This document shows, in pieces, positions 17,346 through 25,947 of a stretch of 64,000 nt of DNA. The translations under genes were made by a program, and so were the position numbers. The number at the start of each line of letters is the position of its first letter. The first letter of the stretch is position 1. The notes under the pieces were generated by a model that was given only the letters and a program-made list of their open reading frames with translations, ran no database searches and was not told where the DNA came from. The stretch comes from JAJPHW01 sp963799065 (GTDB lineage: Bacteria > Acidobacteriota > Terriglobia > Terriglobales > Acidobacteriaceae), in NCBI GenBank assembly GCA_963799065.1, contig CAWCVJ010000001.1:2294001-2358000 (forward strand), written 5' to 3'.

Positions 17346-18335
17346 ATGAGCGCTGAGAACGAGGTTCTTCTGGTGGAAGATTCGGCGGTGTACGAGACGA
17401 TCATCACCGGTCACCTGCGAAACTGGGGCTTCCAGGTGACCGTAGCCAGAAACGGCGAGGAAGCCTGGACTCTGTTGCAAATGCCAAACAGTCCTCGCCT
17501 GGTGATTATGGATTGGGTGATGCCGAAAATGGATGGATTGGAGCTGTGCCAGAAAATTCGCAGCCTGCACACTTCAGTTCCTTACTCCTACATCCTGCTG
17601 ATGACCGGGAAAGACAGTCGCAGCGATCTTTTGAAAGCTATGGAAGCCGGAGTCGATGATTACGTCGTCAAACCGTTTGACGAGCTCGAACTCAAGGCGC
17701 GCCTGTCTGCCGGCAAGCGCGTCCTCCGCCTGCAAAGCGAATTGATCGCGGCGCGCGAGAAGCTTCAGTTTGTAGCCTCCCACGATTCTTTGACCGGCAT
17801 CATGAATCGCAAAGAAATCATCGACGCTGTGCGGCGTGAGATGGCCCGGTCGAAGCGCGAGCGTTCGCCGCTCGCCATCGCCATGGTCGATGTGGATCAT
17901 TTCAAGGCCGTTAACGACGACCTCGGTCACCTCTTTGGAGACCATGCCCTGAGAGAGGTTGCACAGCGGCTCCATGCCAAGCTTCGCGTCTACGATTCCG
18001 TGGGCCGCTACGGCGGAGAAGAATTTCTGCTCGTATTTCCCGGCTGCGACTTGACCAACATGCTGGTTCGCATGGACGAAATTCGCTCTTTTGTCAGCCG
18101 CGGTGCCTTGAACGCAATGGGAAAACAACGGCTGGTTACGATCAGCGTTGGGGTCGCAGTCTTTGATGGCAATACCCCGATCGAAGTCGAGAGCTTGCTT
18201 CACCAGGCCGACATGAGCCTTTACGAAGCAAAACGCAAGGGACGCAATCGCGTCGAGCATCTGGAACCGGCGACGGTCTCCGCCATCTCCGCTACCGCAT
18301 CTTCGTCCGCCGCCTTCGAAAGGACTATCCAGTGA
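17346..18335 (+). CDS. Response regulator diguanylate cyclase (REC-GGDEF)
   Basis: A 329-residue protein. The receiver covers about residues 5-125, with phosphoacceptor Asp about 56 in VIMDWVMPKMDG and Lys in DDYVVKPFDE. The GGDEF domain covers about 150-310, with DSLTGIMNRKEI at its start and the active-site motif GGEEF in GRYGGEEFLLVFPG at about residue 223. An inhibitory I-site RVYD lies five residues before GGEEF, so product inhibition is expected. It makes cyclic-di-GMP from two GTP under phosphorelay control. Its stop overlaps the next gene as GTGA, placing it first in a run of signalling genes that also includes PilZ and EAL proteins. Confidence 0.95.
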   Translation: MSAENEVLLVEDSAVYETIITGHLRNWGFQVTVARNGEEAWTLLQMPNSPRLVIMDWVMPKMDGLELCQKIRSLHTSVPYSYILLMTGKDSRSDLLKAMEAGVDDYVVKPFDELELKARLSAGKRVLRLQSELIAAREKLQFVASHDSLTGIMNRKEIIDAVRREMARSKRERSPLAIAMVDVDHFKAVNDDLGHLFGDHALREVAQRLHAKLRVYDSVGRYGGEEFLLVFPGCDLTNMLVRMDEIRSFVSRGALNAMGKQRLVTISVGVAVFDGNTPIEVESLLHQADMSLYEAKRKGRNRVEHLEPATVSAISATASSSAAFERTIQ

Positions 18336-18772
18336 AGACTCTACTTCTGATCGAAGACAGCAAGTTCCTGCGCATGGCCACCGAACGCCTGTTGAGCAAA
18401 GAAGGTTATGTCATCCTTTGTGCGGACGATGGCGAGGAGGCACTGACAATCGCACGAGCGCAGCGTCCTGACCTGGTGATTCTCGATATGCTCTTGCCGA
18501 AGATCAGCGGTATCGAAGTTCTGAACAAGTTAAAGAGCGGATCGCTGACCAGTGGAATTCCCGTCATCGTGCTCAGTGGCATGTCGCAAAGAAACGAGGA
18601 GAAACTTAAACGCGCCGGCGCCTCTGCGTTTCTGGAGAAGGGACCTTTGCTCGACCATCCGAAACCACTCCTGGACACGATTGAAAAGATCTTGGCCGAA
18701 ACTCCGCCTTGGCTGCCCTCCCCCATCCCAAACACCCTCCCCCCGACAGGTTCTAAGGAAGCCATCCAATGA
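18332..18772 (+). CDS. Single-domain response regulator (CheY-like)
   Basis: A 146-residue receiver starting with GTG 18332, overlapping the upstream stop as GTGA. Seen: LLLIEDSKFLRMATERLL, the phosphoacceptor Asp in LVILDMLLPKISG, Ser in VIVLSGMSQ, and a late Lys in SAFLEKGP. No output domain is present; the last ~25 residues are proline-rich (PPWLPSPIPNTLPP). It overlaps the downstream hybrid kinase gene by ATGA, so it is probably phosphorylated by that kinase or passes phosphate between proteins of the cluster. Confidence 0.92.
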   Translation: MKTLLLIEDSKFLRMATERLLSKEGYVILCADDGEEALTIARAQRPDLVILDMLLPKISGIEVLNKLKSGSLTSGIPVIVLSGMSQRNEEKLKRAGASAFLEKGPLLDHPKPLLDTIEKILAETPPWLPSPIPNTLPPTGSKEAIQ

Positions 18773-20592
18773 AGCAAATTCTCTACACGACCGGCGAAAC
18801 CAGTACCCACTTCACGAAGGCGGAGCGTCGAGAGTGGTGGCTGTGGTCCACCGCTGTTCTGATCACGTTGATGTTGACCATGGGGCTGGTTTCCTTCTTG
18901 TTTCCCCATACCACTCCCGGCAGCCACGAATTCGATGGGATGGAAATCGTCACGATCGTCCGTGGATTGGTCGGTCTGATCCTCCTATTCGACGTATACG
19001 TCGTATTTCAGCAGCTGCAAATTCACCGCATCCGCCGGCGTTTGCTGGATCAGGAAGAGATGTTCCGGCTCATCACCGAAAACGCGGCCGACATGATCGC
19101 CGTTGTCAGCGCCGATGGCCGCCGCCTCTATAACAGCCCGGCATATTCCAAAGTCCTCGGTTACAGCGCGGAGGAATTGATTGCCTCGTCAGGATTCGAG
19201 CAAATTCATCCGGAAGATCAGGAACGCGTTCGCCAAGCGGCGGCCGAAACCCGCGCCCATGGCAACGGTCGCAGGATCGAGTACCGCATGCGCCATAAGG
19301 ACGGTACCTGGCGAACTCTGGAATCGACCGCGAGCTCTATTCGCGACGCCAGCGGCAAAGTCGACAGACTGGTGATCGTCAATCGCGATATTACCGATCG
19401 TAAGCGCCTGGAAGAGCAATTCCGCCAGTCCCAAAAGATGGAGGCCGTGGGCCGGCTCTCCGGAGGCATCGCCCATGACTTCAACAATCTTCTGGGAGTG
19501 ATGATCGGATTCTGCGAAATCCTCCAGGAACAAGTGGCGCAAGATCCGGTGCTCAGCGACAGCGTTTCCGAAATTCTGAAAGCTGGAAAGAAAGCGGCCG
19601 CTCTGACCCGTCAACTGTTGGCGTTCAGCCGGCAGCAAGTGCTTGAACCTACCGTACTCGAACTGAACCGCACCATTTCAGAAATCGAGAAAATGCTGAA
19701 CCGCATCATCGGTGAGGACGTCGAACTTGCCACCTCGCTCGACTCCACTCTGGGACGCGTAAAAGCCGATGAAGGTCAAATCGAGCAGGTCATTCTGAAT
19801 CTGGCGGTCAACGCCCGCGACGCAATGCCGGAAGGCGGCAAGCTGGTGATCGAGACCAAGAACGTCCAGATCGATGAAAGATTTGCTGCTGCCTTCCCTT
19901 ATCCCGTAAAAGTTGGCAGTTATGTCCTACTCTCCGTCACGGACAGTGGCATGGGCATGGACAGCACCACTCAGGCTCACATGTTCGAGCCCTTCTTCAC
20001 CACCAAGGAGAAAGGCAAGGGTACTGGTTTAGGGCTGGCGACGGTTTACGGAATCATCAAACAGAGTGGAGGTTACATCGACGTCGCCAGCGAAGTGGGC
20101 CGGGGCACATCGTTCCGGATCTACTTGCCGCTCGTCGACCAGGAAGTCACGCCGCAGGTACGCAAGACGCAAGGCGCGCAGCTCGCTGGAACCGGCAAGA
20201 CTCTGTTGATCGTAGAAGACGAAGAATCTCTGTTGAAAGCAACCTGCCGTTTGCTGGAGCCCTTTGGGTACAAAGTGTTGCAAGCGACTTGTGGTCCGGA
20301 TGCCCTGCGCATCAGCGAACAGCATCTGTATGAAATCGACCTGGTGCTGGCCGACGTCGTCATGCCTGGCATGAGCGGGCCGGAAATGATCGAACAACTC
20401 AAGCAGAAAAGACCGGACATTAAAGTGGTCTATATGTCGGGCTACACCGGACAATCGGTGGGTCGGTCCGAAGTTTTCTCCCCCAACGCACCATTTTTGT
20501 TGAAGCCCTTCAGCCGCGCCGATCTCGGCAAGAAACTTGGCGAAGCATTGGAAGGCGAGGGTGTCGAAAATTCAACCTTATTGAGAGCCTGA
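18769..20592 (+). CDS. Hybrid sensor histidine kinase (TM-PAS-HisKA-HATPase-REC)
   Basis: A 607-residue protein. Two membrane helices near residues 23-45 and 60-83 (WLWSTAVLITLMLTMGLVSF; TIVRGLVGLILLFDVYVVF) are followed by a PAS domain at about 97-220 (FRLITENAADMIAVVSADGR), the HisKA phosphoacceptor in GGIAHDFNNLLGVMIGF, the ATPase N, G1 and G2 boxes (NLAVNARDAMPEGGK, SVTDSGMGMD, GKGTGLGLATVYGI), and a C-terminal receiver with Asp in LVLADVVMPGMSG. The extracytoplasmic loop is only ~15 residues, so sensing is probably membrane or cytoplasmic through PAS. Translationally coupled to the upstream receiver gene by ATGA. Confidence 0.95.
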   Translation: MKQILYTTGETSTHFTKAERREWWLWSTAVLITLMLTMGLVSFLFPHTTPGSHEFDGMEIVTIVRGLVGLILLFDVYVVFQQLQIHRIRRRLLDQEEMFRLITENAADMIAVVSADGRRLYNSPAYSKVLGYSAEELIASSGFEQIHPEDQERVRQAAAETRAHGNGRRIEYRMRHKDGTWRTLESTASSIRDASGKVDRLVIVNRDITDRKRLEEQFRQSQKMEAVGRLSGGIAHDFNNLLGVMIGFCEILQEQVAQDPVLSDSVSEILKAGKKAAALTRQLLAFSRQQVLEPTVLELNRTISEIEKMLNRIIGEDVELATSLDSTLGRVKADEGQIEQVILNLAVNARDAMPEGGKLVIETKNVQIDERFAAAFPYPVKVGSYVLLSVTDSGMGMDSTTQAHMFEPFFTTKEKGKGTGLGLATVYGIIKQSGGYIDVASEVGRGTSFRIYLPLVDQEVTPQVRKTQGAQLAGTGKTLLIVEDEESLLKATCRLLEPFGYKVLQATCGPDALRISEQHLYEIDLVLADVVMPGMSGPEMIEQLKQKRPDIKVVYMSGYTGQSVGRSEVFSPNAPFLLKPFSRADLGKKLGEALEGEGVENSTLLRA

Positions 20593-20606
20593 GAGAGGAG
20601 AACAAC

Positions 20607-21290
20607 ATGAAACGACTACTGATGATCGATGACGATGATGCAATTCGCAAATTGGTTCGGATGCGCCTTTCCGACACTTATGAGGTGATCGACACCGGCG
20701 ACCCCGAGCAAGCCCTCGAACTGGCCCTGGCCAAAGAGCCCGACGCTATTTTGCTGGATGTAAAAATGCCGCGGCTTTCGGGCTTCGACCTATGCCACAG
20801 CCTGCGATCGCTGACCTACACTTCGATGATTCCAATTTTCGTGGTCAGCGGAGGCTTCGATACTCGGGAAAAGTACAAAGAACGTTGCGATTGGCTGGGG
20901 GCGAAGGGTTTCGTCGATAAGCCCATCGACTTCGTTCAGCTCAAGGCCAAGCTGGAAGAAGAATTCAGTCACGGCCAGATCGAGCGCAGAAGTGACGTCC
21001 GCCTTCAAATGAAAATCGCTCTAAAGCTTAAGGGAACGCAAGCCGACGGCCAACCCTACGAGGAGATGGTGAAAACCGAGGATGTGTCGACCTCGGGTTT
21101 TCTTTGCACCTGCGCCCGCCCACTGGTGAAGGGGATGGTGTTTGACGTGTACCTGCCGGGCGATACGGAAGTTCACGCTGGCCGCGCCCGAGTCGTGCGC
21201 CGTGAGGCCAGCGACGCTCCCTGGCAGAACTATGGTTTTGTATTCGAGGAGAAGACCGCGGCTTGGGTCATTCAGCAAAATCGCTGTTAA
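20607..21290 (+). CDS. Response regulator with PilZ output (REC-PilZ)
   Basis: A 227-residue protein. The receiver spans about residues 1-120 (LLMIDDDDAIRKL; phosphoacceptor in AILLDVKMPRLSG; Lys in GFVDKPIDF). The C-terminal domain from about residue 127 carries both PilZ signatures that bind cyclic-di-GMP: RRSDVR (RxxxR) and DVSTSGF (D/NxSxxG). It therefore joins phosphorelay input to cyclic-di-GMP binding, in the same cluster as a cyclase and a phosphodiesterase. GAGAGGAG precedes the start. Its TAA overlaps an ATG at 21,290, although the next receiver more likely starts 15 bases further on. Confidence 0.9.
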   Translation: MKRLLMIDDDDAIRKLVRMRLSDTYEVIDTGDPEQALELALAKEPDAILLDVKMPRLSGFDLCHSLRSLTYTSMIPIFVVSGGFDTREKYKERCDWLGAKGFVDKPIDFVQLKAKLEEEFSHGQIERRSDVRLQMKIALKLKGTQADGQPYEEMVKTEDVSTSGFLCTCARPLVKGMVFDVYLPGDTEVHAGRARVVRREASDAPWQNYGFVFEEKTAAWVIQQNRC

Positions 21291-21304
21291 TGGGGAACGA
21301 ACTT

Positions 21305-21679
21305 ATGAAAACTCAACTTCTTCTGGTCGACGATGAGCAGAACCTGCAAGCGGTCATGGCGGAGTTCTTTTCTTCCAACCGCTATGAAGTGCATTGCGCC
21401 AACGAGGCGGAAGAAGCCGTGGCGATGATCCGTCATCATCATTTCGATCTTGTGATCTCCGACCTCGAACTGAATTCGGTCGAAGGCTTGAACGGATTCA
21501 GTGTGCTCAAGGCCCTGCGACAGTTCGCCCCCAACACCAAAATCATCGTCTACTCCGGTCATACCGACCGGCAGGTGATGGAAGCGGCAATTCGTCATGG
21601 CGGAAATAAATTTTTAGCAAAACCCTTAACGCTCACCGAACTTTTGGCCAATGCGGAGGAACTATGTCCACCCTCTTAA
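21305..21679 (+). CDS. Single-domain response regulator
   Basis: A 124-residue receiver. Start chosen at ATG 21305 (MKTQLLLVDDEQNLQAVMAE), with GGGGAA about eight bases upstream; an ATG at 21290 overlapping the previous stop would add five residues (MGNEL). Seen: Asp in LVISDLELNS, Ser in IIVYSGHTD, Lys in KFLAKPLTL. The phosphoacceptor loop reads DLELNSVEGLNG, longer than the usual DxxMPxxxG, so it may be a divergent receiver. Its 3' end overlaps the EAL gene by 16 bases, which suggests coupled expression. Confidence 0.9.
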   Translation: MKTQLLLVDDEQNLQAVMAEFFSSNRYEVHCANEAEEAVAMIRHHHFDLVISDLELNSVEGLNGFSVLKALRQFAPNTKIIVYSGHTDRQVMEAAIRHGGNKFLAKPLTLTELLANAEELCPPS

Positions 21680-22590
21680 CCAAGATTTTGGCTCCGGGCT
21701 CTCTTTCCACCGTTTTTCAGCCCATCTACCGGCTTAATGAATCGCCGGCTTTGCCGGTAATCCTCGAGAGTCTGACGCGGGGGCCGGCAGCTACGAATGC
21801 CAGTCATGCTGGCGTGCTGTTCGAATATGCGCAGCTGAAAGCTGCAGAGTCGCAAGTGGACCGCGCTTGCATTGCCGCGGCACTCCAGGCCGTCGTCACG
21901 ATCGATCACCCCATCACCATTTCTTTGAATGTATTCGCCGCCACTCTGGTGCGGGACGCGGATTTCCTGCCCTGGTTGAGCAAGTTAATGGATCAAGCAC
22001 ACCTCGATCCCGCTCATCTGGTGTTCGAAATCGTGGAACATGGCGAGGCTTGGAACGCAGAAGCGTTCGCCAGCGCTCTCCGTGACATTCGACGCCTGGG
22101 ATGCGCCATCGCTTTGGACGATGTGGGTCTGGCTCATTCGAACTTTCAAAGAATTCTGCAATGCGATCCAGAGTTTCTGAAGCTCGATCGCTGCATCATC
22201 CGTGATTGCGATAAGGACACCCGCAGGCAGGCGCTGCTACGTTCCTTAGGCCTGCTGGCTCACGACCTGGGATCAAAATTGATCGCGGAAGGGGTTGAGA
22301 CAGAAGCAGAACTGGCCACCGTGCGGGCCCACGACATCGATCTCGTGCAGGGCTTTCTCTTTTCTAAACCGGTACCCGCTGCGAAAGTCCGAGAGTTGCC
22401 GGGCATGGCTCAATCGCTGGCAGAACATCACCCCATAAAATTGGAAAAGACCGTTCCCGAGTCTGCGGAAACGAATTCGGCATGGAAGCGGCAGATGGCT
22501 TGCAATCCCACATGCACCAACGAGGCGACCAGGCCGGCAACGTTTGCCGCGGCGGCCGGGAACTCAAAGACTAGTCGCATCACTTCGTGA
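21664..22590 (+). CDS. EAL-domain cyclic-di-GMP phosphodiesterase
   Basis: A 308-residue stand-alone EAL protein. The signature reads ESLTR in VILESLTRGPA instead of EAL-x-R, keeping the metal-binding Glu and the Arg. The other catalytic positions are present: Asn in SLNVFAATL, Glu in VFEIVEHGE, the DD pair in ALDDVGLAHSNF, Lys in FLKLDRCII, Glu in IAEGVETEAEL and Gln in VQGFLFSKP. It should hydrolyse cyclic-di-GMP to pGpG. The C-terminal ~45 residues are low in conserved features. It ends the plus-strand signalling run and is convergent with the next hybrid kinase, 29 bases away. Confidence 0.88.
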   Translation: MSTLLTKILAPGSLSTVFQPIYRLNESPALPVILESLTRGPAATNASHAGVLFEYAQLKAAESQVDRACIAAALQAVVTIDHPITISLNVFAATLVRDADFLPWLSKLMDQAHLDPAHLVFEIVEHGEAWNAEAFASALRDIRRLGCAIALDDVGLAHSNFQRILQCDPEFLKLDRCIIRDCDKDTRRQALLRSLGLLAHDLGSKLIAEGVETEAELATVRAHDIDLVQGFLFSKPVPAAKVRELPGMAQSLAEHHPIKLEKTVPESAETNSAWKRQMACNPTCTNEATRPATFAAAAGNSKTSRITS

Positions 22591-22619
22591 AAACCCCTTG
22601 GGTCACCGCGAAAAGCAAC

Positions 22620-24923
22620 CTAATTGCGATCCAGCACGCTTCTCACTTTGGCCAGCAACGCTTCTTTGGTGAATGGCTTCTCCAGCAGCATCTCGTCGCC
22701 TGTGAGAACGCCATGCTGTGCCACCAAATCCCGCGTGTATCCCGACATAAAGAGCAACTTTAAGTTGGGAAAGACCGCCCTAAGTGCCAACGCCAATTCG
22801 CTCCCACTGAGCCCAGGCATAATGACGTCGGTAAGCAGCAAGTCGATATGGGCGGACGCACGAGCCATCTGGATCCCCTTCTTGGCATCGGACGCCTGCA
22901 GCACCGTGTAGCCGCTGTCCTCGAGGAATGCCACCACCAGTTCCCGAATCGCGTCTTCGTCTTCGACGATGAGAATCGTTTCCGTGCCGGCTTCCCGCCG
23001 GGGCTTCGGTTCGGTTGCAATGTCCAAAGTCGGAAGTTCGTCCACCCGGGGAAGGTAGATTTTGAAAGTAGTTCCGCTCATGGGAGCGCTGTGTACCCAG
23101 ATTGATCCGCCGCTCTGATTAATCACTCCAAAGGCCATGGACAGTCCCAGTCCCGTGCCTTTGCCCGGGCCCTTGGTGGTAAAGAAAGGCTCGAAGATGT
23201 GATCCATCGTCGCTTGGTCCATGCCGGTTCCGGTGTCGCTTACTGACAACAAAACATAGGATCCGGGTCGAACCGAGGGATGGTTGCTGGTAAACGTTTC
23301 GTCCAACTCCGCATTAGCGGTCTCGATCAGCAACTTCCCGCCGTCGGGCATGGCGTCGCGGGCGTTCACCGCCAAATTCATCATGATCTGTTCCATCTGC
23401 ACCGGATCGGCCTTGACGCTGCCCAAAGACTCCGCCGGACGGAAAATCAATTGGACGTCCTCTCCGATCATCCGTCGCAGCATCTCGGTAAGATTGCCGA
23501 TGATCACATTCAGATCGACAACTCGCGGGGCCAATACTTGCTGCCGGCTGAAGGCCAGCAGCTGGCGCGTCAACGAGGCCGCGTGTTCGGCGGCCTTTCG
23601 TATCTCTGCCACATTTCTAATATCGCGACCTGAGGTGAGCCGTTCTTGAAGTAACTCGGTGTGTCCGACAATGACTCCGAGCATGTTATTAAAATCGTGC
23701 GCGATCCCTCCCGCCAGCCGCCCCACCGCCTCCATCTTTTGCGCCTGCAAGAACTGCTCCTCCAAACCCTTGGCTTCCGTAATGTCAAGCGTGTTGGCGA
23801 GCAGGCACCGCTTGCCGTCCCATTCGATCAATTCTCCGGACACTTCGGCGAGCTTGGCCCCACCTGTGCTGGTTCTGAATTTCGCTTGAAACGCTTTCAG
23901 CCTGCCCGATTCCTCCAACTGTCGGATCATTTCCAGGCGCTGCGCCGGATCGACCCAAACCTCCAGTTCAGTCGCCGTTTGCATGGCGACTTCTTCTCGC
24001 GGGTAGCCAAGCATTTGGACAAAAGCCTCATTGACGGTGAGATATCGGCCTTCGGGAAAGGTGGTGATGGAAAGCGCCAACGGGCTTGACCGGAATGCCT
24101 TCTCAAATCTGACCTCCGACTGGCGCCACTGCTCCCAACTCCTCCTCTCATTCGTCACGTCGTGAGCCAGAACAAGTTCTGCGCGCCTGCCTCCAAATTG
24201 GATCGAGTGGCGGGTAATTTCCACATCGATAATGGTGCCGTCCTTCTTACGGTGCTGCCAAACAACGGTTTCACTTAGGCCTTCCACGTCACGGGATGCG
24301 CCCTCGAGTAGTGCGGCAACGCCCTCGGGTGGCCCGATTTCTTTCAGGGTCATGGCTAAGAATTCTTGCCGCGTATAGCCATAGTGACGAACTGCCGCTT
24401 CATTCACTGCCAGGAAGGCCAGGGTTTCACAATCGAAAACCCACAGCGGCAAGGGATTGCTCTCGAACAACAGCCGATACTGCGACTCTGATTCTCGCAG
24501 CGCCTTTTCCGCCTCGCGACTTTCCACCCGTGCCCGTTCCTCGCTCAGCGCCCTGCGACAGGCTTCTGGAAGACGCTCGATTTTGTCTTTGAGTACATAA
24601 TCCGTCGCGCCCATTTTGATGCATTCGACAGCAAAGTCGTCGCCCAGGCGTCCCGCGATCAAAATGAACGGCGTGGTCCATCCGGAATCGCGCAACCAGC
24701 GCAAGGCATCCAACCCGCTGTGCTCCGCCAGTTGGTAATCCGCAATAATCAGATCGTAGCGCTGCGTTCGTAGCTTCTCTTTGAATTCCGAGTCCGTTGA
24801 AGCCATCTCGCTCTTCACTTCAAAGCTTGCTCCGCGCAGCTCCCGCAGCCAGAGCTTCGCTTCCGAACCGTCATCTTCAAGGAGCAACACCTTGGGTTGC
24901 AGAGTTGCGGATTCTGCCATCAT
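22620..24923 (-). CDS. Hybrid histidine kinase (REC-PAS-PAS-HisKA-HATPase-REC)
   Basis: A 767-residue cytoplasmic protein with no membrane helix. An N-terminal receiver at about residues 10-130 (KVLLLEDDGSEAKLWL; Asp in DLIIADYQLAEHSG) is followed by two PAS domains (YRLLFESNPLPLWVFDCETL; FEKAFRSSPLALSITTFPEG), HisKA with His in GGIAHDFNNMLGVIVGH, the ATPase boxes (NLAVNARDAMPDGGK, VSDTGTGMDQ, GKGTGLGLSMAFGV) and a C-terminal receiver (LLLTDVIMPGLSG). Phosphate may enter from another kinase through the first receiver. It is transcribed toward the EAL gene and belongs to the same signalling neighbourhood. Confidence 0.95.
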   Translation of the reverse strand: MMAESATLQPKVLLLEDDGSEAKLWLRELRGASFEVKSEMASTDSEFKEKLRTQRYDLIIADYQLAEHSGLDALRWLRDSGWTTPFILIAGRLGDDFAVECIKMGATDYVLKDKIERLPEACRRALSEERARVESREAEKALRESESQYRLLFESNPLPLWVFDCETLAFLAVNEAAVRHYGYTRQEFLAMTLKEIGPPEGVAALLEGASRDVEGLSETVVWQHRKKDGTIIDVEITRHSIQFGGRRAELVLAHDVTNERRSWEQWRQSEVRFEKAFRSSPLALSITTFPEGRYLTVNEAFVQMLGYPREEVAMQTATELEVWVDPAQRLEMIRQLEESGRLKAFQAKFRTSTGGAKLAEVSGELIEWDGKRCLLANTLDITEAKGLEEQFLQAQKMEAVGRLAGGIAHDFNNMLGVIVGHTELLQERLTSGRDIRNVAEIRKAAEHAASLTRQLLAFSRQQVLAPRVVDLNVIIGNLTEMLRRMIGEDVQLIFRPAESLGSVKADPVQMEQIMMNLAVNARDAMPDGGKLLIETANAELDETFTSNHPSVRPGSYVLLSVSDTGTGMDQATMDHIFEPFFTTKGPGKGTGLGLSMAFGVINQSGGSIWVHSAPMSGTTFKIYLPRVDELPTLDIATEPKPRREAGTETILIVEDEDAIRELVVAFLEDSGYTVLQASDAKKGIQMARASAHIDLLLTDVIMPGLSGSELALALRAVFPNLKLLFMSGYTRDLVAQHGVLTGDEMLLEKPFTKEALLAKVRSVLDRN

Positions 24924-25207
24924 GCCCTTCCTACCTCACCTGCGGGTGACTCGACGAACATCCACCTGGCGGTGGTCGTCGTCGGAAGGGACTCGGGATG
25001 CTCAGCCAGTCTGTGCGCTTTCGACCGCATGTGTCCTCCTCCAATAGGGAACCGTTATTCAGCGGCGGCAAGTCGGGACGGAATTCAGGCGAATCCCATC
25101 CGGTCAGGCTGCCACTAGTTCCAAATCATGAGCGATAGCCACTATTTCTGTCACCCATATCATGGCATTTCGCGATCGCGCGCAGCCAGTTGTTGCGGAG
25201 GTCGCCC

Positions 25208-25230
25208 GTCGCCCTTCGTCGAAGGGCGAC
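25208..25230. repeat. 23-base palindrome with 11-base perfect arms
   Basis: GTCGCCCTTCG-T-CGAAGGGCGAC is self-complementary except for its central base. It sits between the IS3-like relic and the minus-strand reading direction of the region, in a 700-base stretch without intact genes. It could be a terminator stem without a T run, a REP-like element, or part of an old insertion sequence end. Confidence 0.6.
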
Positions 25231-25232
25231 TC

Positions 25233-25298
25233 GCGCAACTTCCTCGTGACGCGCCGATAGCCATATCGCCTGCACTCCGCGGCTAAGTCTCTACTCAA
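25233..25298 (-). pseudogene. Short relic of an IS3-family transposase (OrfB)
   Basis: About 22 codons read DLAAECRRYGYRRVTRKLR, close to the LAxERRRFGYRRL segment of IS3-family OrfB integrases. Nothing similar continues on either side, so only a fragment remains. The assignment rests on one motif. Confidence 0.4.
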
Positions 25299-25311
25299 CC
25301 TCAGGCTAACT

Positions 25312-25591
25312 GCTCCCTACAACCGCGAAACCGACTGGGTGTTTGCCTCGCCGACGATGAAAGGCAAGCAACCGCTCTGGCCAGAAACCCTGGCGGCGAT
25401 ACGGGCGACCATGACGGTGGGAGGAAGTGAAGGTGGTACAGGAGCTCCTGCGTCATGCCAACAGTCGCATTACGCTGGATCTTTACGCTCAGGCGGGAAT
25501 GCCGAACAAGCGGCTGGCACAAAGCAAACTGGTTCGGATGGTGCTCAACAAGGGAGAAGCAATGGCCCAGCCGGACCAAATTGGACCATGA
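25312..25591 (+). pseudogene. Decayed tyrosine recombinase (phage integrase), C-terminal relic
   Basis: Two frames hold consecutive pieces of one integrase. Frame A reads PYNRETDWVFASPTMKGKQP and LWPETL. About 40 codons later frame B reads KVVQELLRHANSRITLDLYA followed by QAGMPNKRLAQSKLV, ending at TGA 25589-25591. The segment that should contain the HxxR active-site box is missing, and the frame changes near 25,424, so the gene is dead. The catalytic tyrosine region (LDLY) survives. It ends 37 bases from the 3' end of tRNA-Asp, the usual position of an element that once used that tRNA for integration. Confidence 0.8.
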
Positions 25592-25628
25592 CGCAAATTG
25601 CCAATTCCTTGCAAGTGCTTGAAAGAAT

Positions 25629-25705
25629 TGGCGGGGACGACGGGACTCGAACCCGCGGCCTCTGCCGTGACAGGGCAGCGTTCTAACCAACTGAACTACG
25701 TCCCC
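25629..25705 (-). tRNA. tRNA-Asp (GTC)
   Basis: Minus strand: acceptor arms GGGGACG / CGTCCCC, anticodon loop CTGTCAC giving GTC, T-loop GGTTCGAGTCC, discriminator G and an encoded CCA (bases 25629-25631). Length 77 with CCA. Confidence 0.97.
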
Positions 25706-25725
25706 GGTTTTTACCGGATTACATC

Positions 25726-25802
25726 TGGTGGGCAGTGCAGGGCTCGAACCTGCGACCTCCTGCTTGTAAGGCAGGCGCTCTAACCAACTGAGCTAACCGC
25801 CC
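25726..25802 (-). tRNA. tRNA-Val (TAC)
   Basis: Minus strand: acceptor arms GGGCGGT / ACTGCCC, D-arm TTAGCTCAGTTGG, anticodon loop CTTACAA giving TAC, T-loop GGTTCGAGCCC, discriminator A and encoded CCA. It lies 20 bases upstream of tRNA-Asp on the same strand, so the two form one transcript in the order Val, Asp. Confidence 0.97.
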
Positions 25803-25947
25803 CGGGCGCAGGCTAAGCAATACAAGCGGCAACCTCGCCGAGCTGCACTCAAACGAGTATACGCGAGCCGTGAAAACCCGGTCAAACTTTCCACCCACGG
25901 GAACGCACTCGTCCTGCGGCTCTAACAGTTTGCTTTACACTGAGTAA

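Noticed and set aside
25598..25802. Plus-strand open frame containing GGQCRARTCDLLLVRQAL
   Set aside because: It is the antisense translation of the tRNA-Asp and tRNA-Val genes, a well-known artefact.
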